Shown here piece after piece: positions 23,389 to 34,769 of a stretch of 64,000 nt of DNA. Both the position numbers and the translations under genes were made by a program. Location: positions 294,172,982 to 294,236,981 of the forward strand of contig NC_089490.1 in the NCBI RefSeq assembly GCF_036850765.1. The letters run 5' to 3'. The first letter of the stretch is position 1. The number at the start of each line of letters is the position of its first letter. Source of the DNA: Saccopteryx bilineata (lineage: Eukaryota > Chordata > Mammalia > Chiroptera > Emballonuridae). The notes below the pieces were generated by a model that saw only the letters and a list, made by a program, of their open reading frames with translations, did not search any database and was not told where the DNA came from.

Positions 23389-26330
23389 GAGGAAGAATAT
23401 TTTAAAGTTCAGGAACTGAGGATCATACTTTTTAGAAAGTCAACTTCAATGTGCATGATAAAGCATCTATATTCAAACTTCATTTTTATGCCTGTAGCTT
23501 TGGATATTAAATGGATTGATACTTTTGAAAAGAAACTCCTATAGCTATTTTAGTTCTCTGTTCCATTACACTTCATCTTCTTTCTGCTTAGTTTTGAGCT
23601 CAAAATTTGATACAGGCTTTTCCTGTATGAATATTAGAGTATCTAATAATTATAGTTTAATAAAATGAAACTCAGGAGTGAGATTCATCAACTAGAAAAA
23701 TGTAGGGTTTTTCATACAATTTAATAATATCAAATGGCTTCTATAATCATTTCCATATAAAGCATCAAAAATGGCTTAGCTGGGTTCATGCAGGTAGTTA
23801 AAAATGTGCTCAGACAGATTATATGGAAGTATGGTAATTTTACTTAAATTATATTTTATTATTCTTTTTGTATATACTAAAAATTAGATGAGCTATTTGA
23901 CACTCAGCATTTAACTTTTTAGGGTGGGACATAGACACATTGAAACTGAGACCTAAAGGGGACATTTATGCAACATATACACACTAGACTTAAGAATGAA
24001 TGGCAATACCTAATCTTGTGAAAAATAGTTGTTAATATTACAATTAGAGATCCTCTAGATAAACATATTAACAATATTCCATAAAATTTCACTAAGATAA
24101 TTGTTATACTTGCACATATAAAGTATTATCAAGGTAAGTAGTGCTGAGCATATACAAAGTTTGAGATGTGAAAAATCAAAAGTGACTACTCTAATTGTAG
24201 CCTATAGTAGGGAAAATTGATTTTCTATTAACTTTATTATGCAGGGGATCTCAAATCAATGTTTTAAGAATATATACTAAGAACATGAGGAAAAAAAAAG
24301 ATAGGTCCAGTTGAATTTAAATTATTTGATGTGATACAAGTAGAAAATGGAAACACACCAGAATTCCAGTTAATTAACTGAGTTTCCAGTGTTAGTTTTC
24401 CCATACACAATTTGACTTTGAGAAAGTAAAAGCAATTCCTGAGCCTCATTTTCTGACCCGTTAAGTGGCTAGTGTACTACTACTTTCATCTAAGCAGTAG
24501 AATAAGGATTGATACTCATGATTATAGATAAATGTTCTAAAGTGTAATTCAATATGTAGTTTTCATAAATTTACTGGAGGTCTTATTTATTGAAATTAGG
24601 TATCAAAAAGTAAATAAAAATTATAAATATTGGAAGTAAAATTAAAACTCATTGTTTGCCTACAACAGTTATGTAAATATAAAATTCACCAATCTATTAG
24701 CAATAATGAAAAAATATGTGAATTAAGGCTGATAAAAATAGAAAGTTAATAGACCAAAGTCTATTTCCCAGTCTTTCTAAACACTAGAAAAGAAGTGGAA
24801 GTGATTTTACATGCAATATAGAAGAAGAAAAAAGTATCAGTAAAATATTTAATGATGGATATAAAAAACAACTCTAGTAAAATATTAAAAAATATTTTAA
24901 ATGTCAATAAATTTAGTTATATGACATTAATTGACTATAGCACTCAGTATTACAAAGATATCATTGCATTCCAAATTAAATTATAGATTAAATGGAATAC
25001 CTCTCAAACTAAGAGCAAACTTTTTTGTGCAAAATGACAAGCTGATTCCATAATTTATATCAAACAACAAAATACTAAAAATAGCCAGGACAGTTTCAAA
25101 TGACAAAGTTTGAGGATTCATACAATCAAAAAATGAATTCTTACTAGAATTTATAAGTAAAGTGGCAGAGAGTTATTATTCCAGTAGAGTATATATTATG
25201 TTAATGGAAGAGGTGTAAGACTACAAAATCTGCTGACCTTATGACATTTCCTGAAATCATACTATCAAATACTATAGAATAACTTTAAAAAATGCTAGAT
25301 TTTCTTATGGCACACAATTTGGAAGTTTCTCCTAAAGATTATGTAAAATAATCTGCACAATATGAAAATTTACAACATGCATGTTGAGCTAACATGGTGA
25401 ATTTGATTGTCAAATACAGCTTTTATAAATTGTAAATATTACCCATATTACTAATAATTTCAAGATTACAAGGTATCTAAAGATAATTGCTTTTTAAATA
25501 TTCATGAATACATATCCATGGATGCACATGGAACAAAAGCCACAAGGTAAGAAATGATATACTATAGAAGAACTTTACTTGTCAATAGCTGGTTAACAAA
25601 TTTCTTTCTGTGGAAGCTACTATGATTTTTATTTTTCATAGGTCCATCCAGGAAAATTCTATACACAAAGTATTTGTATGTGTGTATGAAGAAATCAAAG
25701 CAATTGATTTACGATTCACTCCTGATTCATTATAGAGTTTACTCCTGGGGAAAGAACGAAAACAGGAAGTGTGATCAATATCCATGTCAGCATATTGACC
25801 ATTATCTACCAGAAAAGAAGATAATATATTAGTTGATAGGAAGATAGTCTAGATCTAGAAAATGCTTCTAGCATTATATCTTGCTGTCTGATTGCTGCTA
25901 ATAAACAAACTTTTATTTTATAGATTTATGAGGAATACATTCTCACTGAATGTAAAGTAAGCTACCATCAACCTTTCTGGTTGTAAGAGCTAAAATGGTT
26001 TAAGACTTAATATTTCTGTTCATTTAACTGTGGGTAGGTATCCATCCCTAGTGAAAAAATATATTTTTACATATTGGTTAATATTTTATTTACCTGATTT
26101 TATCCTTGCTGGCTTTTTTATTGCAAGTATAATTATATGAAGCATTTTAATGTGTTTTTTGTTTGTTTTCACCCATTGGCATCTTCTATTTAAAATATCC
26201 TGATAATATTATGGAAGGTTCTTTATTAGCACTTTATATCTCAGGAGAGGACATTTAATACCATTAAGCATATCTCATATCCTCATTTCCTTTGAAGGTA
26301 CATTTTTTGGAGGGAAACATTATTTGTAAT
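23389..26330. other. Long AT-rich stretch, nothing recognised
   Basis: No supported gene. A 61-codon frame at 24264-24449 and others have no motif. 24900-25300 ('caaaatgacaagctgattcca', 'acaaaatactaaaaatagcc') may be an old plus-strand L1 ORF2 scrap. Confidence 0.4.
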
Positions 26331-26655
26331 TTTTTTTTTTATTCAGAGAGACAGATTCCTGCATGCACCCTGACAGAGATTCACCAGGCAAGCCCACTAG
26401 GGACATGATACTCTGCCCATTTAAGGCATTGTTCCATTGCTCAGCAATTGAGCTCTTATTAGTGCCTGAGATGGAGGCCATGGAGTCATCCTCAATGCCT
26501 GAGGCCAACTCACTCCAATCGAGTCATGTCTACAGTACGGGGAGGGTGGGTGGAGAAGCAGATGGGCACTTTTCCTGTGTGCCCTGATCAGAAATTGAAC
26601 CTGGGACATCCACACACCAGACCAATGCTCTACCACTGAACAAACTGGCCAAGGT
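26331..26655 (-). repeat. Type b tRNA SINE, degenerate
   Basis: Minus-strand copy, recognisable from the head CCTTGGCCAGTTTG, the CACAGGAAAAGTGCCCATCT block, and the 'gggtgcatgcaggaatctgtctctc' end. The middle is shortened and diverged. Plus-strand T-run marks the tail. Confidence 0.8.
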
Positions 26656-26833
26656 TTGCAAACTTTTTAAAATAAAAATTTCCTCCAAAGTGTATAACAT
26701 ATTGCTAGGACTGCAAGGCTATTGGAATTCTCTAGAGGAATAATATTTTAAAAAATATTCCTGAATAATACTGTCATGACTAAATGTAACCCCCTTTTCT
26801 TCTTTATTTATTTAGTTAGTTAGTTATTTTGTA

Positions 26834-27186
26834 TTTTTCTAAAGTGAGAAGCAGGGAAGCAAAGAGAGACTCGGGCATGCACCCAACCGGGATCCACCTA
26901 GCATGCCCACTAAGGGGTGATTCTCTGCCCCATTGGGGCATTGCTCCATTGCAACCAGAGCCATTCTAGTGCCTGAAGCCCTGAAGCAGAGGCCAAGGAG
27001 ACTTCTTCAGTGCCAAGGCCAACTTTGCTACAGTGGAGCCTTAGCTGCGGGAGAGAGAGAGAAAGTAGAGGGAAAGGAGTGGAGAAGCAGATGGGCACTT
27101 CTCCTGTGTACCCTGGCTGAGAATTGAACCCAGGACTTTCAAACACTAGGCCAACATTCTATCACTGAGCCAAGCAGCCAGGGCCT
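26834..27186 (-). repeat. Type b tRNA SINE, moderately diverged
   Basis: Minus-strand head GCCCTGGCTGCTTGGCTCAG, GTACACAGGAGAAGTGCCCA block, GA-rich middle and GGGATCCACC / GCATGC end block. Open frames across it are artefacts of the GC-rich body. Confidence 0.87.
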
Positions 27187-27858
27187 ACCTCTTTTTTAAA
27201 TTAATGTTTTAGTTGGCTATTATATCCAAATTAAAAAATGATCAAAGTATACTGAAAATAATGTTTGATCTATTCCACATCCAGTGTAGAAAATTTGCCC
27301 ATGACTGAAAGCAGGGTGGGGAGGTAAAACAGGTATGTTTACAAACCCAAGAAAGACTATCTTTGAGAATTAGAAGTGCCAGTTACAAAGAAAAGTCTTA
27401 CTATGTTGTAGATTGCCTATCACTAGGATATTTAATTTGAAGTAAGCCAGTTATAATTTAAACAGACTTTAGAATACCTTTTACTACCCTGGTAGGGATC
27501 AGTTAATATATCTTATAACTTTAATAGCACATAACTCAAGGTTGGTCTGCCTTGAGGAATACAACATGATTCAGAGAATCTCCAGTGTCTGGACATTGAA
27601 ATATGCTTCTGTAAATCTGCCCTTTACAACTAGGTAGTGAACATTAGTGGGAGAGGCACTCATAGGAAACCAATTCTAAAAATCACCCTCTTATACACAG
27701 GTTTGTATAATCATCTGCATTTTTAACTCTAGAACAAATAGATTATGAATGTAAACTCTTCATAACTAGTCAAAGATGGGGTAAATAAAGCTTTTCTTTT
27801 CTTTCTTTTTTTTTTCTTTTCTTTTTTTGCAAAACACACTGCTAGAGTCAATAGTAGG
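27187..27858. other. Unrecognised stretch ending in a pyrimidine tract
   Basis: No gene. 27791-27826 is a T/C-rich run just upstream of the next LTR. Confidence 0.4.
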
Positions 27859-27863
27859 CAGAC

Positions 27864-28593
27864 TGTGAGGCCAGTAGCCATGATAAGAGCCATCTGGCCC
27901 ATGCAGGTTCGTATTTGATTTGGGATGATGGTAATGAAACAAGGGAGCCAAGAACTGGTGGGCTATTTATTACCTTTAATCCTAGCTTGCACCCGGTGGG
28001 CGAGTAAATATAAACAGTGGGAAAACACTTCCTTTTCCATTTGGGGCTTCCAAAGCCACTGACTCATCCAAGTTTTCCTAGAATCAAAGGTTTCTACCTC
28101 ACCAGCCTTATTCACCTCTCTTCCCCATCTCCTTCTCTTTGCACAAACTCTGCACAAACTGGCTTCTCTTTCAGCACTTCACTGTCTTGACTGCCTCTCC
28201 TCTGCAATGCTAATGGCAGGAACCAGGAGAGCAAGAACCCCAGTCTGCTTCATTTTATAGTGTAGAAATGAAAGCCTTTAAGCCAATTTACAAATAAGGA
28301 AGTCTCTGATACAATGCCATTTATCTGAGGCATAAATGGGATTCCTCATAAGAGTGCACCACCCCACATCATGCAACAGTCAAGGGTGTGGGGAAAAGCT
28401 TAGTTTTGAGAAGATTTTAGGATTAGAAAGATGTTGGAAAGACTTTAGGATTAAAAAGGTGGGAAAGGCTTAGTCTTAAAACTGAGCCTTAAGCTATGAG
28501 AACCTTGCCAGCTTACAGCCCGTCTCCCACACCCAATGCAAACTATAAGTGAGCAAACATATATATCATATTTATAAACTTATCTGACTAACA
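27864..28593 (-). mobile_element. Solo LTR, family S type 1, with 5-bp target duplication
   Basis: Plus-strand left end TGTGAGGCCAGTAGCC is a mutated TGTAAAGCCAGTAGCC and the right end is ATCTGACTAACA, so the LTR sense is minus. It is flanked exactly by CAGAC (27859-27863 and 28594-28598). The 5-bp duplication, with TGT..ACA ends, defines integrase-type insertion for this family. Confidence 0.9.
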
Positions 28594-28598
28594 CAGAC

Positions 28599-28959
28599 CA
28601 TGGCACAGATTTCTACCTTTAAAAATGTCTTGGAAAAGAATTGGTAACTCTACATCTAGCTCAAAACATCACCTTCATAACCTGTCATGACAACTGTCAT
28701 TGACATGTGACTTGTCTTACTCTTCACTGACCAGATCAGCTGCATGGCTTTGTAAGATCTCTGGGAATTATAGGTGAGAAAATGGAAAGTCCATATGCTT
28801 TGCTACTGGATCACAAATATGATAAATAAAATGACTACTCAGCTGCCATTCTGAGACCATGCAAGAAGAAGGGCTTGAAACAAAACATTCTCACACACAC
28901 ACACCCACTGTAAAGTTGTAGTTAACCTGCTTGCTATTTTCTCTTACTGGCTTCTTGAC
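28599..28959. other. Unrecognised spacer between two S LTRs
   Basis: Nothing recognised except a short CA tract near 28894. Confidence 0.4.
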
Positions 28960-29545
28960 TGTTGGTTAAATAAGTTTGTAAATATAATATATAGGTTTGC
29001 TCACTTATAGTTTGCATTGGGTGTGGAGGACAGGCTGTAGGCAGGCAAGGTAGTTATAAGTGACTTTGTATCTGAGACTTCCTTGTTTGTATATTGGATT
29101 AAAGGTTTTGATTTCTACACTATAAAATGGGGCAGATGGGGAGCTTGACCTCTCTCAGTTCCTGAGAATAGCAGTAGAGAGAAGAGCAGAGAAAGGGTAC
29201 ATGGAGGAGAGAAGTGGCAGCCAAGATGGCATGTGCTGAAGGAGAAGCCAGTTTGTGCAGAATTTGTGCAGAGAGGAGGAGATGGGGAACAGAAGTGACT
29301 AAGGCTAGTGAGCTAGAAACCTTTGATTCTAGGAAACTTGGATAAGTCAGTAGTTTTGTGAGCACTGAATGAGTGGCTTTTGGAGCCCAGTGTGTGTTTT
29401 TACATGCCTACCAGATACAAGCTAGGATTAATGCTAATGGCTCAACAGTTCTTGGCTTTGTTGTTTCTTTACTGACTCTCCGAATCCAATGCAAACCTGC
29501 ATGTGCCAGGCAGCTGTGATGGTGGCTGTGGCAACTGGCTTTACA
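28960..29545 (+). repeat. 5' LTR of S copy A (type 1 U3)
   Basis: TGTTGGTTAAATAAG start, TATA box (ACTATAAAATGGGGC near 29117), poly(A)-like GGATTAATG near 29424, end GGCTTTACA. About 60 bases shorter than the copy at 8194 because part of U3 is missing. Confidence 0.85.
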
Positions 29546-29547
29546 TT

Positions 29548-29571
29548 TGGCATAGTCTATGGCAGGATTCA
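29548..29571 (+). promoter_or_regulatory. Primer-binding site, tRNA-Ser-like (copy A)
   Basis: TGGCATAGTCTATGGCAGGA begins two bases after the LTR. It matches the complement of a mammalian tRNA-Ser 3' end (TGGCGTAGTC + GGCAGGATTCGAA) apart from a 3-base insertion and point changes. The same insertion occurs in copy B at 57211-57235, so it is a family trait. Confidence 0.7.
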
Positions 29572-29580
29572 GAATTCGGT

Positions 29581-30137
29581 ATGGAGCCACCACCAGCTTT
29601 GAGCGGTGGAGTAGAGGACTGGCTGCTGTTATGGTTCCCTATGGCTATCCTTTTGGGGACTGTAGGCTGGCTTTTACAGCCATGCATGAGGAAATCAAGA
29701 GCTCTGTGGAAGAGGCTGCCCAGGACCTGCAAACCGAGCAGTGGAAGGAGCTGGAGCAAATGTGGGAGAAAGAGATGCCGACCCTGGAGCTGGAGCAAGC
29801 ACCGGAGAAGGAGGCCGAAGAGGTTTGTGAGATTCACTTGGAAATGGAGCAGCTGCTGAAGAAGGAATCACAGGTTCCTGAGTTGGAGATTGCCCTGGAT
29901 GTTGTGGAGAGCCAGCAGTGGCAGGAGGCCAGGGCTGAGGCCGGAGTTGGGGCTGCAAGGCCTGCTGAGCAGAAGGCAGTGGTGGCCCAGGACTCAAGCC
30001 TGGCAGCAGAAGCTGGTGTTTTCAGTTCCTCTTTGGAGGATGAGGAGAATCAGTCTGGAGTTGCAATCCACAGTCTCCAGAAGGGGAGAGCCCAGCAGCA
30101 AGGAGTACCTACTACTACGCCCCTGGTAGGTCTGTGA
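29581..30137 (+). pseudogene. Coiled-coil membrane-type ORF of S element, copy A (one frameshift)
   Basis: The frame starts with ATG at 29581, ten bases after the primer site, and encodes EPPPALSGGVEDW then a hydrophobic segment LLLWFPMAILLGTVGW. Relative to copy B there is a 4-base deletion near 29670-29675, after which the matching frame continues in phase with 29559 to the stop after 30137. That part is rich in E, Q, K and L in a heptad-like pattern (QTEQWKELEQMWEKEM, IHLEMEQLLKKESQ) followed by an A/S/E-rich tail ending TTTPLVGL. No zinc knuckle, major homology region, protease or polymerase motif is visible. The layout suggests a short cytosolic N-terminus, signal-anchor helix and coiled coil. 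Function unknown. Confidence 0.7.
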
Positions 30138-30612
30138 CTCAGGGACGGGTTGGCTGCCATCATACTCTCCAGAGCAGAGATGGAAATGCCGACTGCCATT
30201 ACCATGTGCTCCTCTTTGGGACAGTGTAAGACCTGCCAGGATGGCAGGGATGAGGGGGGTGGCTGACACCCCATGTGCGTGGACTGATTTCCTGGACTAC
30301 AACCGGAGTGGGCACTGACTCCTTTGTTGGATGGACTTACAGATTTTGGACAATGTGAAATACCCTGATGGAGGTGGGGGGTGACTTTGCTGGAAGCACT
30401 CCCTTGCCCCAGGAAGCTTTTCCCATGGCTAGAAAGAAGGAAGAGGACATTTTGCACTTTGGGCTAAGTGCTCAGAGACTGGTGAAGTGTACCTTTGTGA
30501 TTGTTGAAACTGTATGATTTGTCATGTTGTAATTTGTGTAATGTGCCTAATTTCTTGCACAGGGATGCCGGTGATGTAGATTGTGGGTAGTAAAGTGAGC
30601 ATAGGGGTGGAT
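30138..30612 (+). other. 3' non-coding part of S copy A
   Basis: Follows the stop codon and is conserved in copy B (around 56167-56644 on the minus strand). It ends in a short purine-rich run (GCATAGGGGTGGA) before the 3' LTR, the probable polypurine tract. Confidence 0.6.
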
Positions 30613-31316
30613 TATTGGGCAGATAAAATGTATTATGCTCACTTTGTTAAAGATGACACTGCCCACATGGAGGCCTTCACTCAGGTGATATTAATGTGTG
30701 TTGGGGGCAGGCTGTGGGCAAGCAGAATCCTTGTAGCCTGGGGCTTGGTTTTAGAACTAAGACTTTCCCACCCTTTTTGATGTGGGGTGGTACAATCCCA
30801 TCATGCCTCAGATAAGTGACTTTGTATTAAAGACTTCCCTATTTTGTATATTGGATTAAAGCTTTTGATTTCTACACTATAAAATGAGGGCAGAATAGAA
30901 GCTTGCTCTCTCCTGGTTCCTGAGGTTAGCATTAGAGAGCAGAGAGCAGAGAAAGGCCATGCGAAGGAGGCCAAGGGAAGCAGCCAAGATGGTGGAGTAT
31001 TGAGTGAGAAGCCAGTTTGTGCAGAGTTTGTGCAGGGAGAAGGAAGGAGATGGGGAACAGAGGTGAATAAGTCTGGTGAGCTAGAAACCTTTGAATCTAG
31101 GAAACTCGGATAAGTCAGTAGCTTTGTGAGCACTGAATGTGAGTGGATTTTGGAGCTCAGTGTGTGTTTTTTACTTGTCCGCTGGGTGCAAGCTAGAATT
31201 AAAGATGATGGCCCACCAGGTTTTGGCTCTGCTGTTTCTTTACCAACTGTCTGAATCCAATGTGAACCTGCATGGGCCAGGTGGCTGGGATAGTGGCCCT
31301 GGCTACTGGCCTTACA
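30613..31316 (+). repeat. 3' LTR of S copy A (type 2 U3)
   Basis: U3 begins TATTGGGCAGATAAAATGTA and continues with the 'tattatgctcactttgttaaagatg' block that is absent from type 1. R/U5 (TATA box near 30879, AATTAAAG near 31197, end GGCCTTACA) is shared with type 1. Confidence 0.85.
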
Positions 31317-32294
31317 AGGACACTTTTAAAATGATAAAGGACATGCAAAATTCCACTTCACCATGACTGCAGTGAAAACAGGGGGGGGGGGGAGGCGAGA
31401 GAGGGGAATCTGTCAAAACCAGTGTTTTTAAAACTCAGGAAATTAAACTAAAGCTTGCAACAATCCAAACAGTGTTTATCTAAGAAAAAATGGTTAATCT
31501 TGAAAGAACAGCAATCTTTGTGCACTTTGAATTTGCCCTAATCCCATGCTCTTGTCTCTCAGATTCCTTGTAGCCTTGAAATGCAACAGCCTCAAAATGG
31601 TAATAGCTGTAAGAAAACAGCAAACTTACAGACACTGAAGGGGTCCAACAGGTCTGAATATCCAAAATAAAAAGGCCAAAGCTTCTGCCAGTAAATTGAC
31701 ATTATTTTACTTGTCTGGCAGCTCCCTTAAAAGCTTGATTCTCTGGGCTTTTCTATATTTGATGTGACACAGAGCTTGTTCTTTGCAAACAGCCCTGTCC
31801 TCAGGGCATTTTTCAAAACAAACAGTGGCAATTGTTTAACAACACAGATGCCTGAGGTGGTGATAGTTGTTGGGGCCAATAAAAGTCTGACCAAAAAAAC
31901 ATAAAAGGAAAAGATGAGAACTGAGATATTCATAGGAAACTTTGGAACCCTCTGATTTACCCTTTGAGTCAGAAACAAGATATACATATACTGAGCTGTG
32001 TACATGCCCAGGACACTGCATATGTCCCGGAAAGACCAAAGAGACTCTGAACTCTGGCTGACTTTAAGGCTGTAGGCAAAGAGAAAGGGAACACTATGGT
32101 GGGCTTGAAAACTGCCTGGCAGAGCATTGAAAACATGCACACAGACTCCATTGGCAAAGGCTAGATTTACTGGTTCAAAGAATGTAAGGGAATTCTTCAA
32201 GTGACCATTAAGTGAAGACAGCAAAGAGATCAGTGGCTTTCAAGCACAGATTTCACAGGACAAAGGCCAGAAAAGGTGCTAAATGAACAAGTGT
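31317..32294. other. Unassigned segment between two oppositely facing S LTRs
   Basis: Starts with flanking DNA of copy A, a 13-base G-run with GA-rich sequence near 31381-31405, then about 700 bases of balanced composition. The minus strand has a 165-codon open frame (31727-32224) with two hydrophobic stretches. I cannot assign it. It could be an internal fragment of an LTR element or old unique DNA. Confidence 0.4.
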
Positions 32295-33016
32295 TGTAAA
32301 GCCAGTAGGCACAGCCAACATCACAGCCACACGGCCCATGCAGGTTCGCATTGGATTCGGACAGATGGTAATGAAACAACGGAGTCAAGAACTGGTGGAC
32401 TATTAGCTTTAATCCTAGCCTGCACCTGGCAGGCAAGTAAAAAGACACACTGGGCTCCAAAACCCACTCATTCAGTGCTCACAAAGCTACTGACTTATCC
32501 GAGTTTCCTAGAATCAAAGGTTTCTACCTCACCAGCCTTATTCACCTCTGTTACCCATTTTCTTCTCTCTGCACAATTCTGCACAAACTGGCTTTTCCCT
32601 CAGCACTCCACTAACTTAGCTGCTTCTCCTAGCCTCCTCCATGTGTTCTCTCTCTGCTCTCTAATGCTAATCTCAGGAACCAAGAAAGAGCAAGCTCCTG
32701 GACTGCCCGACTTTATAGTGTAGAAATCAAAACCTTTAATCTATTATACAAACAAGAAAGTCTCTGATACACAGTCACTTATCTGAGGCATGATGGGATT
32801 CCTCATGAGAGTGCACCACCCCACATCAAAAAGGGTGGGAAAAGCTTAGTCCCAAAACCAACCCCCAGGCTACAAGGATCCTGCCTGCCCACAGACCACC
32901 ACCAACACAAATTAATATAATCATGCCTATCCGAAGCAATCTCATGGGCATCAGGCTTCCACGAGGGCAGCACCATCTTTAACAAAGTGAGCATAATATA
33001 TTTTATCTGCCCAACA
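32295..33016 (-). mobile_element. Solo LTR, family S type 2
   Basis: Plus-strand start TGTAAAGCCAGTAGGC, end ATCTGCCCAACA; contains the type 2 'catctttaacaaagtgagcataatata' block. TATA box on the minus strand near 32715. No convincing target duplication (AGTGT left, AGCAT right). Confidence 0.87.
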
Positions 33017-33164
33017 AGCATCAGTAATGATGACAACTAAAAGGGACCTCTGAGGATGAAGGTGGGGGAGAGCTGACTTCAAAAGTTGCCACATTTAAGA
33101 TGTTGTTATGTAATTTGAAACCTGCAGAGAATTCTTATAAAAAATTATTTGAGCTAAACATAGG
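33017..33164. other. Unique spacer
   Basis: Ends with ATAGG, the left target duplication of the P LTR that follows. Confidence 0.5.
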
Positions 33165-33421
33165 TGCCAAGGAACTGTAAAACTTTGTATTAGCAACACC
33201 ATTTTAAGGAAGAAAAGTCAGGCTTCTTACTCTCTCTTTTCTGTAGAGAATGGAAAGAGAAGAATGCAGAAGCTTCCTGGCTTACAAGGACAACTGCGGC
33301 TCCTAGTCATAGTTCAGCCAATTCTTAGAATTCTCTGAAAGGGTGTATGGGGCCACTTGACACACAGAGCAAGGAAGATAGAATTTATCTAAAAACCTTA
33401 GAAAACAATGTTTACATACCT

Positions 33422-34554
33422 TGTAAAGCCAGTAGCCACGGCCACCATCACAGCCGCCTGGCCCATGCAGGTTCACATTAGATTCGGATAGACGGTAATG
33501 AAACAACGGAGCCAAGAACTGGTGGGCTATTAGCTTTAATCCTAGCTTGCACCCGGCAGGCAAGTAAAAACACAGAGTGGGCTCCAAAAGCCACTCATTC
33601 AGTACTCACAAAGCTACTGACTTATCCAAGTTTCCTAGATTCAAAGGTTTCTATCTCACTAGCCTTATCCACCTCTATTCCCCATCTCCTTCTCTCTGCA
33701 CAAATTGCACAAACTGGCTTCTCCTTCAGCATTCCACAATCTTGGCTGCCTCTCCTCTCTTGCACATGGCCTTTCTCTGCTCTCCTCCCTGCTCTCTGCT
33801 CTAATGCTAATCTCAAGAACCGAAGCAAGCAAGCTCCTGGTCTGCCCCTTTTATAGTGTAGGAATACAAATCTTTAATCCAATATACAAACAAGGAAGTC
33901 TCTGATACAAAGTCACTTAGGGTGAGAAAGGCTTAATCATAAAACTAAGCCTTAGGGCAGGGGTCCCCAAACTACAGCCCACGGGCCATATGCGGCCCCC
34001 TGAGGCCATTTATCCGCCCCCCGCTGCACTTCCGGAAGGGGCACCTCTTTCATGGGTGGTCAGTGAGAGAGCACAGGATGCATCCTGTGTGCTGTATGTG
34101 GTGGCGCCACAAAGCGCAGTGATGCGGGACGCACGCGTCAGGGCTCCAGAAGCTCGTCATATCACTTGTTATGGCTAGCATTGACAAATATGGAACCAGA
34201 CACTGACCATCTCATTAGCCAAAAGCAGGCCCATAGTTCCCATTGAAATACTGGTCAGTTTGTTGATTTAAATTTACCTGTTATTTATTTTAAATATTGT
34301 ATTTGTTCCTGTTTTGTTTTTTTACTTTAAAATAAGATATGTGCAGTGTGCTTAGGGATTTGTTCATAGTTTTTTTATAGTCCGGCCCTCCAACGGTCTG
34401 AGGGACAGTGAACTGGCCCCCTGTGTAAAAAGTTTGGGGACCCCTGCCTTAGGGTATAATAACCCTGCCTGCTTACAGCCTGTCCCCCACACCTAATGCA
34501 AACTATAAGTGAGCAAACCATATATATCGTATTTACAAATTTATTTGACCAACA
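33422..34554 (-). mobile_element. S type 1 LTR inserted in the P LTR
   Basis: TGTAAAGCCAGTAGCC start and TTTGACCAACA end. The related P LTR at 52971 has the uninterrupted site TATACCTTAATC, and here ACCT(T) is repeated on both sides, so pre-integration site and duplication are directly visible. It contains a hAT element (33958-34446). Confidence 0.9.
33958..34446 (+). mobile_element. Non-autonomous hAT element inside the S LTR
   Basis: Inverted repeats CAGGGGTCCCCAAACT and GTTTGGGGACCCCTG with an exact 8-bp target duplication CCTTAGGG (33950-33957 and 34447-34454). The body holds 'gcggccccctgaggcc' and 'tagtccggccctccaacggtctgaggg' blocks, which I recall from the OC1-like hAT family spread in several vertebrates including bats. 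No transposase. Confidence 0.9.
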
Positions 34555-34769
34555 ACCTTAATCAAGAATTCCTATACTCGGACTCACCTTAAAGTCATGA
34601 GAGTAACATTATACCTCTAGACCAGTGGTTCTCAAAGTGTACGCCGGGGCACACTGGTCCACCCTAGAAGATTTTCAGGGGCGCCCTGTGGTTTTCCAGA
34701 GAAATATGTGCCTATTGGAGACTAAAAACCAACAGGGTTTTTGGAGTGTAGATTTTTGGGGGACAGAGG

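Larger units (their letters stand above)
28960..31316 (+). mobile_element. Full S element (copy A) with coiled-coil ORF
   Basis: An LTR at each end, a tRNA-Ser-like primer site directly after the 5' LTR, one coding region and about 475 bases before a short purine-rich stretch and the 3' LTR. No gag, protease, reverse transcriptase, integrase or env is present, so it must depend on enzymes in trans. The 5' LTR is type 1 (TGTTGGTTAAATAAG) and the 3' LTR is type 2 (TATTGGGCAGATAAAAT). Flanks (TTGAC left, AGGAC right) do not match. Both facts suggest a recombinant rather than a simple insertion. Confidence 0.8.

Noticed and set aside
29503..29859. 118-codon frame starting inside the S LTR
   Set aside because: Its upstream part is LTR sequence and its end is out of phase with the conserved coiled-coil frame because of a deletion. 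Only the part from 29581 to the deletion matches copy B.
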